Below are positions 34,534 through 46,015 of a DNA stretch of 64,000 nucleotides, piece by piece. Source of the stretch: Benincasa hispida. Taxonomy: Eukaryota; Streptophyta; Magnoliopsida; Cucurbitales; Cucurbitaceae. Made by a program: the position numbers and the translations under genes. The notes under the pieces are model-generated. The model saw only the letters and a list, made by a program, of their open reading frames with translations, searched no databases and had not been told where the DNA came from. Each line of letters begins with the position of its first letter. The first letter of the stretch is position 1. The DNA lies in NCBI RefSeq assembly GCF_009727055.1, contig NC_052359.1:8920584-8984583 (forward strand). Direction: 5' to 3'.

Positions 34534-36622
34534 TGTTGATATTAGTGTCATAATTCTCCTAGAGTCTTGTTGTTTGTAATTATACACAGTGTTTTATGAA
34601 TAAAATAACTGTTATTTCATTTTGGCATTTACTCATATCCAATAAACAAAGCTCCATGGTTATCTCATGTAAACTTAAGCATGTATATGTGATATACAAG
34701 TGGATCATGCCTTAAGTGATAACCGAAATAGGTCTGTAGTATAAGGACTAAGGTGGGATACCTGATCCTTGTGACACTACGGATACAGTTCGCTTTGTAG
34801 AGGTTTGCACGTGTTGCAAACTACTACAAATGATAGATCTTGACCATTCATGTGGAGACGTGTGAGCGGGGGTGTCCTATACAAACTTTGTATAAGACCA
34901 GACCACGTAGACTCTGTATATAACGTTGTTGATACTAAAGACTTACATCTCACCTAAACGACTATAGGTGAAACGACCTCAATCCTGAGTGTTTTGGGAA
35001 CTTCTACCTTTGAAGGCGGTCCTTTGATTAGTATGGGTGAGAGTAGCCAGATTGCCAACTCAACATGCCTACCTTTTTCGGAACTTGTCTGATATGGGAG
35101 CTGGAAACTCAATACACAAGATGGAATTCACTCCTTTCTCGAAGCATGGATAAGTAGAGAGATTGCTCCCTTAAGGGCTGATTTCGAGGCTTGAACATAG
35201 TGGCTATAGCTTCTCTTTGGAAGAGAAGACTCAGTTATAGTAGAACTATAACTTATGTTCATTAGATGGATCAGTGGTACTTAAGGAGTTATATGTAACT
35301 ACAGTGGCATAACGGTTATTGACCGAGTTGTACTTACGAGCGATCTATGAAGGGTCGTCGTATTGTTGATTGGTTAAGATGGATACATAATATATCTGTG
35401 GTAAAGAGAGTTCAGCTGTCAGTCTTTAGTGGAGTGCCTAGCAGTTAACGGAAAGTGGATCTCGTGACTAAAGAGTTTAGTTAGTTATTCACGTATCATT
35501 GGAGCTTCGAGCTACAAGTTCATAAGGTCTCCTTGGTAGCTCAATGAATTCAGTTGAGGATGAGTTCTTGGTGTTGATTTGAAATGTTCAAATTGACAAG
35601 AGGTAATTTGATTATATATGATATGATCGGTATGATATATGAGATACATCTAGTGGACGATTAATGTAAATGAGATTTATATTAAGTACCATGGAATACA
35701 ATAAGAGCTATGGTTTATATGTTTCATGAGATGAAATATTAAAACTATAAGTTATAAATATAATATGGTAAGTCAGTTATCATTTATATTTATAATAATC
35801 TTAATTATTGGATAATTAACTCTTTTTCTCTAATAACCAATTGAGTGAGAGGTTATTAGTGGTTTCATGGTAACCGTGAGATAAAAGGAAAAATATTTTC
35901 CTAATTTTAGTAAGGTTGAAAATTGTTGTTTTCAGATTTCCTCTCTTGGAAATATTCTCACAGAAGTTATCAAGTAAATGAGTTTTACTAAGCGACAACT
36001 TGAAGTAAGGTAAATGATCATGGAGTGTTAGTAGGCAACAGACGCTCAACTAAGCGATGAGCTAAACGATTGCATTTGCTAGACAATCGTTTATCTTTTC
36101 CTAAACAATTGGGCATAGACCTATACGATAGGTTCTTCCATCTCCCACTTGCTCAATCGTTTACACGATTGTGTTTCCTTCAGTCTTCTGCCTCAAACCA
36201 AGTCCTCACAGAGCCCACCCTCTGGATTCTCACACCGAGAATACCAAGGTGCCTTCTTGGTGGTGTCATACTCAACTCGACACTGTTGATGTTCTGTAGA
36301 GGCCGTTCGTGTTGTTCGGGATGTTCATGACCTAGGGGATTGTTGAGTTCGAGTGCACGATGTTTGTGCAGTGTAGCGGTCGTGTTAGACAAGTGTTCAG
36401 GTGTTGCTATGATCGAGTGTTCATGATCAAAGAGCTTGGCGATGAGTCTGCAAAAGTGTGTAGCGTTTGTCCTTGATCATTTGTATAGCATTCTGTAATT
36501 TATGTATTTTTTTCATAACCGTATGTTTCTGTTTGTGATTGTAATTGTAAAGTTCATATACGATTGTAATTTGGAATGATCTTTCCACTACTCATGAAAA
36601 TCCTCATGTTCGATTTCTTTCA
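34534..36622 (+). mobile_element. Copia solo LTR inserted in E2 integrase
   Basis: Starts TGTTGATATTAGTGTC and ends GATTTCTTTCA, 2089 bp, flanked by GTATC (34529-34533) and ATATC (36623-36627), a 4 of 5 target duplication. No internal region or primer site. Removing it restores the reading frame from QNGV into SERRKRT. It is the same family as the E2 LTRs themselves, inserted in the same orientation. CGATCG-like motifs lie at 36040-36175. Confidence 0.88.
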
Positions 36623-36627
36623 ATATC

Positions 36628-37020
36628 AGAAAGGAGAAAGAGAACCTTGTTGGACTTGGTTCGATCTATGATGAGTTATGAGTTGTAGAGAGGCCGTAAA
36701 GGTAGTTTATGCCACTTTAGGATTTGAGGGTGTCCGACCCACATGCTTGTGACTAACCTGAAGAAGTTGGAACCGCATTCGAAATTTTGCCTCTTTGTAG
36801 GCCATCCCAGGGAAACGAGGGGTAGATACTTCTATGATTTGAGTGAGAAGAAAGTGTTTGTTTCTACAAATGCTATCTTCTTGGGAAAAGACCACATCCG
36901 AGATCATAAACCACAAGTAAGCTTGTTTTACGTGAGATTTCTAGTGATTCTGAGAATCTTGAGGTTCAACAAGAGTTGTTGAACAGACTGACAGATCAAC
37001 AAGTGTTGTTGAGGTCGGTA
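36628..37020 (+). pseudogene. E2 integrase C-terminal part
   Basis: Resumes with the catalytic-Glu segment ERRKRTLLDLVRSMMSYEL, a stop, then RGRKGSLCHF, and after a frameshift NLKKLEPHSKFCLFVGHPRE and KKVFVSTNAIFLGKDHIRDH (36743-36920), the conserved post-integrase region of copia pol. A segment of about 40 residues expected between MMSYEL and RGRKG is deleted. Confidence 0.8.
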
Positions 37021-37850
37021 CATCTAGTCAACCAGCTCAAGAGTTGAGACTGCCTCGACGTAGTAAGAGGGTTATGAACCCATCGGATCGCTACATGGGT
37101 TTAATTGAAGCTTAGAATGTCATTTCTAATGATGGGGTCAAGGATTCATTGTTTTTTAAGCAAGCAATGGAGGATGTTGACAAAGATAGGTGGATTAAAG
37201 CCATGAACCAGAAGATGGAGTCTATGTACTTCAATAACGTTTGGGAGCTTCTGGATAATCCTGATGGGGTCAAACCTATAGGGTGTAAGTGGATCTACAA
37301 GCAAAAACGAGGAGTAGATGGAAAAGTGCAAAACTTTAAGGCTAGACTAGTGGAAAAGGGTTATACCCAGGTCAAGGGAGTGGACTATGAGGAAACTTTC
37401 TCATCATTTGTCATGCTTAAGTCTATCAGGATACTCCTGTCCATAGCCACATTTTATGATTATGAGATATGACAAATGGACGTCAAGACTGCCTTTCTTA
37501 ATGGTAATCTTGAGGAGACCATCTACATGGCTCAACCAGAGGGGTTTGTATTTCTAGATCAAGTGCAAAGAGTTTGCAAGCTTAATAGGTCCATTTATGG
37601 GCTGAAACAAGCGTCTAGATCGTGGAACATTAGATTTGAAAGTGCGGTCAAATCGTTTGGCTTTGATCAGAACATTGATAAGCCTTGTGTTTACAAGAAG
37701 ATCATCAACAACTCAATAGCTTTCATGGTACTTTATGTGGATGATATCAGAAGTGGCTAGCCGCGTAGTTCCAAATGAAAGATTTGGGTGAGGCGCAGTA
37801 TGTTCTAAGGATTTAAATCATTCGGGATCGTAAGAATAAGAGGTTAGCCT
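37021..37850 (+). pseudogene. E2 reverse transcriptase
   Basis: Encodes AMEDVDKDRWIKAMNQKMES, VKPIGCKWIYKQKRGVDGKV, FKARLVEKGYTQVKGVDYEE, then QMDVKTAFLNGNLEETIYMA, IYGLKQASRSWN and VLYVDDI, the copia reverse transcriptase with its YVDD active site. It would copy the element RNA in the particle. A TGA at 37470-37472 replaces the tryptophan before QMDVKTAF. Just after YVDDI about 40 bp present in E3 (41590-41640) are missing, and the frame is lost. Confidence 0.88.
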
Positions 37851-38700
37851 TGTCTCAGGCATCATACATCGATCAAATGTTCATCACGTACAGGATACAG
37901 GATTCCAATAGGGGTTTGGTACCCTTCAGGCATGGAATCGTATTGTCTAAGGATCAATGTCTTAAGACACCTCAAGAGGTTGAGGAGATGAGACGGATTC
38001 CCTATGCTTTAACTGTTGGAAGTTTAATGTATGCAATATTGTGTACCAGACCCGACATTTGCTATGCAGTGGGGATTGTCAGTCGTTATCAGTCCAATCT
38101 AGGATTAGATCACTGGACAGCGATCAAAATGATCCTCAATATCTTTGGAGAACGAGGGACTGCATGCTCGTGTATGGAGAAAAGGATTTGATCCTTACAT
38201 GATACACAGACTCTAACTTTCAGACTGATAGAGATTCTCATAAATCGACATCGGGGTCAGTGTTCACTCTGAATAGAGGGGCTGTAGTGTGGTGAAACAT
38301 TAAGAAAGGATGCATCGTAGACTCCACTATGAAAGCCGAATAAGTAGCTGCTTGTGAAGCAGCTAACAAGGTTGTTTAGCTGAGAAAATTCCTTACAGAT
38401 TTGGAAGTTGTTTCAAATATGGATTTGTCGATCACTCTTTATTGTGATAACAGCAGGGCTGTGGAAAATTTGAAGGAACCTCGTAGTCATCGTAGAGGCA
38501 AATAAATCAAACAAAAATATCACTTGGTCAAAGAGATTATGCATCGTGGTGATGTGATAGTCACAAAGATCGCGTCGGATCACAACGTTGCTGATCCGTT
38601 TACAAAGGCTCTAATGGTTAAAGTATTTGAGAGTCATCTGGAGAGTTTGGGTCTACGGACATGCGACATCTTGTCTAGGGCAAGTGGTAGATGATATTAG
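37851..38700 (+). pseudogene. E2 RNase H and pol 3' end
   Basis: Encodes PYALTVGSLMYAILCTRPDI and CYAVGIVSRYQSNLGLDHWT. After a frameshift come fragments matching LYCDNSRAVENLKEPRSH, KYHLVKEIMHRGDVIVTKIA and ADPFTKALMVKVFESHLESL, the copia RNase H that degrades the RNA template. At least two in-frame stops (38342, 38377) and frameshifts are present. About 90 bp of 3' UTR separate it from the polypurine tract. Confidence 0.85.
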
Positions 38701-38779
38701 GGTATAGAGTATGCCCTAGTTTTTTATATATTGTACTTGTATTTTTCATGTATTGTACATTAGTCTCCCGAGGCATTAG

Positions 38780-38793
38780 GACAAGTGGGAGAT
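38780..38793 (+). other. Polypurine tract of E2
   Basis: GGACAAGTGGGAGAT directly upstream of the 3' LTR, the plus-strand primer. It is the intact form of the tract found mutated at E3 (ACAAGTAAAAGAT). Confidence 0.75.
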
Positions 38794-40837
38794 TTTTGGG
38801 ACTGGATGCCTAATTCTCCAGAATCTCGTAGTTTGTAAACTATACACATTATTATGAATAAAATAAAAGAGTTATTTTATTTTTCATTTACTTATATCCA
38901 ATAAAAAAAGCTCCATGATTATTGTATAAACTTAAGCATGTATATGAGATATACAAGTGGATCATGGCGTAAGTGATAACCTAAAAAGGTTTGTAGTATA
39001 AGGATTAAGGAGGGATACTACAGATACAGCCCACTTAGTAGAGGTTTGCAAGTATTGTGAACTACTACAGATGGTTGATCTTGACTATTCATGTGGAGAT
39101 GTGCGAGCGGGGGTGTCCTATACAAGGAGTTTGTATAAGACCGAACTACGAGATGATTCATCTCTTTATATAACGCCATTGATACTGGATACTTACTTCT
39201 CACCTAAACGACCATAGGTGACATGACCTTAATCCTAAGTGTTTTGGGAACTCCTGCCTTTGAAGATGGTCCTTTGATTGGTATGGGTGAGAATAGCTAG
39301 ATTGCTAACTCAACAAGCTTACCTTTTTGGGGATTTGTTTGATTTGGGAGCTGGGAACTCAGTTACACAAGATAGAATTCACTTCTTCCCCAAGGAGGGG
39401 TAAGTAGATAAATTGCTCCCTTAAGGTCTGATTCCAAGTCTTGAACACAGTGACCACAACTTCTCTTTGGAAAAGAGGACTCAATCATAGTAGGACTATG
39501 ACTTATGTTCATTAGAGGGATCAGTGGTACTTAAGAAGTTAGATGAAACTACAGGGGCATCACGATATATTGGCCTAGCTGTAATTTTGAGCGATCCGTG
39601 AAGGGTTATCACACTGTTGATTGGTTGATATGGACACAAAATATATCTGTAGTAAAGAGAATACAGCTGTCGGACTTTAGTGGAGTGCTCGGCAGTTAAT
39701 GGATGGTGGATCCCGTGACTAAAGAGTTTAGTCAGTTATTCATGTACCGTTGGAGCTTCAAGCTACAAGTCTATAAGGTCCCCTTGGTAGCTCAATGGAT
39801 TCAAGTTGAGAATCATTTCTTGGTGTTGATTTGAAATGTTCAAATTGACAAGAGAAAATTCGATTATATATGATATAATCGATTTGATGTATGAGATACA
39901 TCAAGTGGAGGATTAATATAAATGAGATTTACATTAAGTACCATAAAATAGAAAAAGAAATATGGTTTATATGTTTCATGAGATGAAATATTAAAATTAT
40001 AGGTTATAAATATAATATGGTAAGTTGGTTATCATATATATTTATAATAATATTATTTATTGGATAATTATCTCTTTTTCTATAATAACCAATTAAATGG
40101 GAGATTATTGGTGGTTTCATAGTAACCGTGAGATAAAAGAAAAAATATTTTCCTAAATTTAGGAGAGTTACTCAATTCGAAAAGTACTCACGAATTTCTA
40201 TCAAGTGGAATTGTTTCACTAAATGATAGCTGATTCAAAGACTAAACGATAGTTTACTCAGCTAGTTGTAGCTAAACGATCACAGGACATTATCTATACG
40301 ATAAGTTTCCTTCCTCTACAAGATTGAGCATTCGTCTATACGATTGATACTTCTCATCTCCCACTTGCTCAATCGTCTACACGATTATTGTTCCTCCAGT
40401 CTCTTCCTCTAACCAAGTCCACACAGAGCCCACACTTCTGGATTCTCACACCGAGAATACCAAGGTAACCATTGTGGTGGTGTCGTCATTTAACTCGACT
40501 GAGTTCAAGGTTTTGGAGGCCGTTCGTTTTATGTTTGCGGTGTTCGTGTGATGGTTGTTGTTGATCGTGTTGTGTTGTGGTCGTTGTGTTCGAGCGTTTG
40601 TGTATTGGTATCTTGGAGCCTGAATGAGTGTTCATGATCGAGGGAGTTTGAGGAATGATTCTTCAAAGGTATGATATTTTATCCCTTTATCTCACCTATA
40701 AGCATGCTGTAATTTTGTATTGTACATGACTTGTTAGTTTCCGTTTTTTGTACTGTAATTGTGTATGTTCAATATCGAATGAAATTTGGAACGATCATTC
40801 CGCTACTCATGGAAATCCTCATGTCTGATTTCCTTCA
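38794..40837 (+). mobile_element. E2 3' LTR
   Basis: Starts TTTTGGGACTGGATGCC (TG mutated) after the purine tract and ends GTCTGATTTCCTTCA, 2044 bp. Contains the CGATCG cluster at 40235-40395. The next base continues into the middle of another pol gene (E3). The 5 bp after it (ACATC) do not match the 5 bp before the 5' LTR (CTTAG), so this is a recombinant junction, not a clean insertion end. Confidence 0.85.
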
Positions 40838-42540
40838 ACATCAACAAGAGTTGCTGATGTTAGTTCATCTAGTCATCCATCTCAAGAGTTGAGATTGCCT
40901 CGACGATGTGGGAGGGTTATAAACTCATCTGTACGCTACATGAGTTTAACAAAAGCCCAAAACATCATAACTGATGATGGGATTGAGGATCCATTGTCTT
41001 ATAAACAAGTAATGGAAGATGTTGACAAAGATGAATGGATTAAAGCCATGAATTAAGGAATCGAGTCCATGTACTTCAATTCTATATGGGAGCTTATAGA
41101 TTAACCTAATAGGGTAAAACCTATAAGTTGTAAATGGATCTACAAGAGGAAAAGATGTGTAGATGGAAAGGTACAGACCTTTAAAGCTAGACTAGTGACA
41201 AAGGGTTATACCCAGGTTGAAGGAGTGAACTATGAAAAAGCTCTCACATGTTGTCATGTTAAAGTCTATCAGGACTCTCTTGTCCATAGCCACATATTAT
41301 GGCTATAAAATATGGCAAATGGACGTCAAGACTACCTTTTTGAATGGTAATCTTGAAGAGAACATCTACATGAATCAACCAGAAGGATTCATTGAACAAG
41401 ATCAAGAGCAAAAAGTTTGCAAGCTTAATTGGTCTATTTATCGACTAAAACACGCATATAAAGATCTTGGAATACAAGATTTGATACTGTGATAAAATCT
41501 TATGGCTTTGATCAGAATGTTGATGAGTCTTGTGTTTATAAGAAAATCATCAACAACTCAGTAGCTTTTCTCGTTCTGTATGTGGACGATATCCTACTCA
41601 TTAGGAATGATGTAGGTTTTTTATTGATGTAAAAAAATGGTTGGTCGCCTAATTCCAAATGAAAGATTTTGTTCTAGAGATCTAGATTATCAGATTATTA
41701 GAGATCGTAAAAACAAAAGGTTGGCCTTGTCTCAGGCATTGTATGTTGACAAGACGTTTATCAGATATCTAATGCACAATTATAAGAAGGGTTTATTACC
41801 TGGCATGGAATTATATTGTCTAAGAAACAGTGCCCTAAGACTCCTCAAAAGGTTGAGGAAATGAGATGAATTCCCTATGCATCGGCTGTTGACAGCCTTA
41901 TGTATGCAATGTTATGTACCAAACCTGACATGTGTTATGCAGTAGGGATTATCAGTCGATATCAGTCCAAACCAGGATTAGATCACTGGACGGCGATCAA
42001 AATGATCCTCAAGTATCTTCGAAGAACGAGGGACTATATGCTTGTGTATGAAGATAAAGATCTGATCCTTACAGGATACACAGACTCCGACTTTTAAACT
42101 GATTGGGATTCTCGAAAATCCATATCAGGGTCAGTGTTTACTCTTAATAGAGGAGCTATAGTATGGCAAAGCATCAAGCAATGATGCATTGTAGACTCCA
42201 CTGTGGAAGTCGAATACTAGCTGCTTGTGAAGCTGCTAAAGAGGTTGTTTGGCTTAAGAAGTTCCTTACTGATTTCGAAGTTGTTCCAAATATATCTTTG
42301 CCCATCACACTTTATTGTGATAACAGTGGTGCTGTGACAAATTTTAAGGAATCTAGGAGTCACCAAAGAGACAAGCACATAGAGCAAAAATATCATTTGA
42401 TTTGGGAGATTGTGCATCAAGGTGACATGACTGTCATGAAGATTGCTTTGGAGCACAACGTTGTTGATCCATTTACAAAGGCTCTCACGGCTAAAGTGTT
42501 TGAGGGTCATCTAAAAAGTTTGGATCTACGGGATATGTGA
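40838..42540 (+). pseudogene. E3 reverse transcriptase and RNase H
   Basis: A second pol copy, truncated at its 5' end exactly at the E2 3' LTR. It encodes VMEDVDKDEWIKAMN (41015), KSIRTLLSIATYYGYKIWQM, DVKTTFLNGNLEENIYMNQP (41270-41420) and VLYVDDI (41580); then MYAMLCTKPDMCYAVGIISR, YLRRTRDYMLVYEDKDLILT and GYTDSDF (41900-42097). The RNase H tail is at 42163-42540: ACEAAKEVVWLKKFLTDFEV, LYCDNSGAVTNFKESRSH, DPFTKALTAKVFEGHLKSLD. It keeps the Trp and the segment after YVDDI that E2 lost. Scattered stops and shifts. Confidence 0.85.
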
Positions 42541-42662
42541 CATATTGTCTAGACCAATTGGGAGATGTAACTGGGGTATAGTGTATGCCCTACTTTATTG
42601 TATACTTTTACTTTATTTGTATTGTACATTAGGCTCCCTAAGCATTAAGACAAGTAAAAGAT

Positions 42663-42976
42663 TGTTGGGATTGGTGTCCTAAATCTCTTATATTCTCGTA
42701 GATTGTAAACTCTTTATAAACAAGTTGTTATTAATAAAATAATTGCTATTTTATGAGCATACACTCAATCCAATAAACTAAAAATCTTAGGTTATCTTAT
42801 GTAATTTAAACTAGTATGTAGAGACATACATATGGATCTTGTTTAAATAATAACCTAAATGGTTTGTACTAGATGGATAAGGCTGGGTACCTTATCCTGG
42901 TGACACTACGAATACGGCCCGCTTTGTAGGTGTTACAAGTGTTGTAAAATGCTATAAATGATCTGATCCTGATCGT
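42663..42976 (+). mobile_element. E3 3' LTR, 5' fragment
   Basis: Starts TGTTGGGATTGGTGTCC after a mutated polypurine tract ACAAGTAAAAGAT (42649-42661). It follows the family consensus to CTGATCCTGATCG (42976), where the sequence flips into an inverted LTR piece. Only ~314 of ~2050 bp remain. Confidence 0.8.
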
Positions 42977-44179
42977 TCCAAATTTCATTCGTATATGAAC
43001 ATTAACAATTACAGTCAAGAAACGGAAACATACAGGCTATGCAGGATAGAATTAACATACCTTTGAAGACTCATCTCCAACACCCTTGATCACGAATGCT
43101 CGTTCACAACGAGACGGAAACCACGAACGCTCGAACACTTTGACCGCAACACAACACGATCAACAAAGAACTCGAACACAGTGATCTTCAAGATCACAAA
43201 CACAGCGAACTCCACACGAACACCACGAACTCAACGAATGGCCTCCAAGTAATCTCGACAATGTCGAGTTGAGTACAACACCACCACAATGGCTACCTTG
43301 GTATTCTCGGTGTGAGAATCTAGAAGTGTGGGCTCTGTGTTGACTTGGTTAGAGGACGAAATCGGAGGAACAATCATGTAAACGATTGAGTAAGTGGGAG
43401 ATGACAAGTTATCGTAAAGATGATGCCCAATTGTTTAACAAATGTTATGCGATCGTTTAAAAAAAGTTGAACGATCGTTTAGTTAATCGGTTAGCTGAGT
43501 GACTATTGTATAGAAACACACCACGATCATCTAGTCTCTCTTCAATTGTTCTTTAGTAAATCTCGTTTACTTGACAGCCACTGTGAGAACTTTTCAAAAA
43601 TAGAAACTCTCAATCATCAACTACCAAATTTAGGAAAATATTTTTCCTTTTATTTTAAAGGTTACCATGAAACTACCAATAATCTCCCACTCAATTGGTT
43701 ATTAGAGAAAAAGAGATAATTATCCAATAATAATCTATAGTTTTAATATTTCATCTCATGAAATATATAAACCATAGCTCCTTTTCTATTTTATGGTACT
43801 TAATGTAAATCTCATTTACATCCATTTGATGAATCTCATACATCATGCCGATCATATCATATATAATTGAATTATCTCTTGTCAATTTGAACATTTCAAA
43901 TCAACACCAAGAACTGATCCTCAACTTGAATCCATTAAGCTACCAAGAGGACCTTATGGATCTATAGCTCGAAGCTCCAACGATAGGTGATAACTAAACT
44001 CTTTAGTCATGGGATCCACCATCTGTTAACTGCCAGACACTTCACTAAAGATCGACAGTTGAACTCTCCTTACCAGAGATATATTATGTGTCCATATCAA
44101 CCAATCAACAGTACGATAACCCTTCACAGATCGCTTGTAAGTATAGCTCGGTCAATAACCGTTATGCCCTTGTAGTTAC
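42977..44179 (-). mobile_element. Inverted 3' part of an E2-family LTR
   Basis: Reads as the minus-strand 3' ~1.2 kb of the family LTR, from TTCCAAATTTCATTCG (near the LTR end in sense) to GTTATGCCCTTGTAGTTAC. CGATCG-like motifs lie at 43375-43515. Both ends are joined to plus-strand LTR pieces. Confidence 0.8.
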
Positions 44180-45060
44180 TGTTAGGATTGGTGTCCTAAT
44201 TCTCCCGGAGTCTCGTTGTTTTGTAAAGATACACATCGTTTAATGAATAAAATAAGTGTTATTTAATTCTGGCATTTACTCATATCTAATAAACAAAGCT
44301 ACTTGGTTATCTTATGTGAACAAAAGCATGTATATGTGATATACAAGTGGATCATGCCTTAAGTGATAACCTAAATAGGTCTGTAGTATAAGGATTAAGG
44401 TGGGATACCTGATCCTGGTGACACTGCGGATACGACTATAGATGGTTGATCCTGACTATTCATGTGGAGACGTACAAGCGGGGGTTCCTATAATAAGAGT
44501 TTGTATAAGACTTAAACCACGAGATGATTAAACCCTGTATATAACGCCGTTGATACTAGAGACTTGCATCTCACCTAAACGACCATAGGTGACATGACCT
44601 TAATCCTGAGTGTTTTGGGAACTTCTGCCTTTGAGTGCGGTCCTTTGATTAGTATGGGTAACAGTGGCCAGATTGCCAACTCAACATGCCTACCTTTTTC
44701 GGGACTTGTCTGATCTGAGAGTTGGAAATTCAATCCACAAAATGGAATTCACTCCTTTCCTAAAGCGGGGATAAGTAGATAGATTGCTCCCTTAAAGGCT
44801 AATTACGGGGCTTGAACATAGTGGCCACAACTTCTCTTTGGAAGAGAAAACTCAGTCATAGTAGGACTATGACCTATGTTCGTTAGAGGGATCAATGGTA
44901 GTTAAGGAGACAGATATAACTACAGGGGCATAACGATTATTGGTTCAGCTGTACTTATAAGCGATCTGTGAAGGGTTGTCGAACTGCTGATTGGTTAAGA
45001 TGGACGCATAATAGATCTGTGGTAAGGAGAGTTCAGCTGTCGGTCTTTACGAACGGTCCT
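44180..45060 (+). mobile_element. E2-family LTR, 5' fragment
   Basis: Starts TGTTAGGATTGGTGTCC, follows the family for ~870 bp and breaks off at CTGTCGGTCTTTA (about 45049). A short copy of an earlier LTR phrase, CGGTCCTGTGATTAGTATGG, follows the break (45054-45073, compare 44638). A ~50 bp internal deletion is near 44434. Confidence 0.8.
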
Positions 45061-45174
45061 GTGATTAGTATGGGTCTAAGATTTGTTTATATTTACATAC
45101 TTAAAATATCAATATGTTTACTAGAAAATATGAATATGGATATGAAGTAATGAAAATAATTATCAAGAAAATAA

Positions 45175-46015
45175 TGGAAAATTTTAAACTTAATTGAAAT
45201 GATTGCCGAATTTGATCCAGTAATGCAATAACGTGTTCGTTGTGTTCAAAATAAAGAAATTCATTATCATTATCTTGAACATAATATACAAAATGAACTC
45301 ATACAACTATTAGGACTTGAAATAAAAAATATAATTATGGAAAAAAATTAAATAAGCAAAATATTTTTCAATTATATTAGATTGTACGCCTGATATAAGT
45401 CATCAAGAAAAAATATGTCCTATATTAAGGTGTGTTGATATTTCAACACGTCCAAATAAAAAAAAATTAGAATTTTTAAAATTTGAAGATACTACTATTT
45501 GATGTGCTCATAACATTATTAAGGATCTTAAACTTGATATATCGAATATAAGAGGACAATGATATGACAATGGATCTACTATGAAAGGAAAACAACAATG
45601 TCTACAAAAAAGATTACTGGAAATAAATCCTAGAACACTTTATACACCTGTGGTTGTCATAATCTCAATTTAGTACTTTCTAATATGGCTAGCTCATGTC
45701 ATAGAGTTATGACATTTTTTGGAGTTATGCAACGTATTTATTCTTTATTTTCTTCGTCTACAAAACGGTGGAAACTTTTGTTAGATCACATATCCAACTT
45801 GACTTTCAAACCATTATCACAAACACAATGGGAAAGTCGAATAGAAAATGTTAAAGAAATAACTAAACCATTATCAAGCGCCTCAAATAAGGAATGTTTT
45901 ATTAAAATTAGGAGAAACTAGTGAAGATTTTAAAGTGAAAAATAAAGCTAATTGTTTAGCTACTTATGAATTTGAAAATTTTGAATTCTTGTTAGGCATG
46001 ACTATATGGTATGAT
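45175..46015 (+). pseudogene. hAT-type transposase relic (zinc finger MYM 1-like)
   Basis: Broken reading frames on the plus strand match the plant zinc finger MYM-type 1-like / DUF4371 hAT family: [26 protein letters not shown]-stop-YDNGSTMKGKQQCLQ, KRLLEINPRTLYTP, GCHNLNLVLSNMASSCHRVM, FFGVMQRIYSLFSSSTKRWK, ISNLTFKPLSQTQWESRIEN, and ATYEFENFEFLLGMTIWYDI. These lie in the middle catalytic region; the N-terminal TTF-type zinc finger and the C-terminal dimerisation domain are absent. At least five stops and two frameshifts. It ends at about 46015, at the junction with antisense copia E4. Confidence 0.85.
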
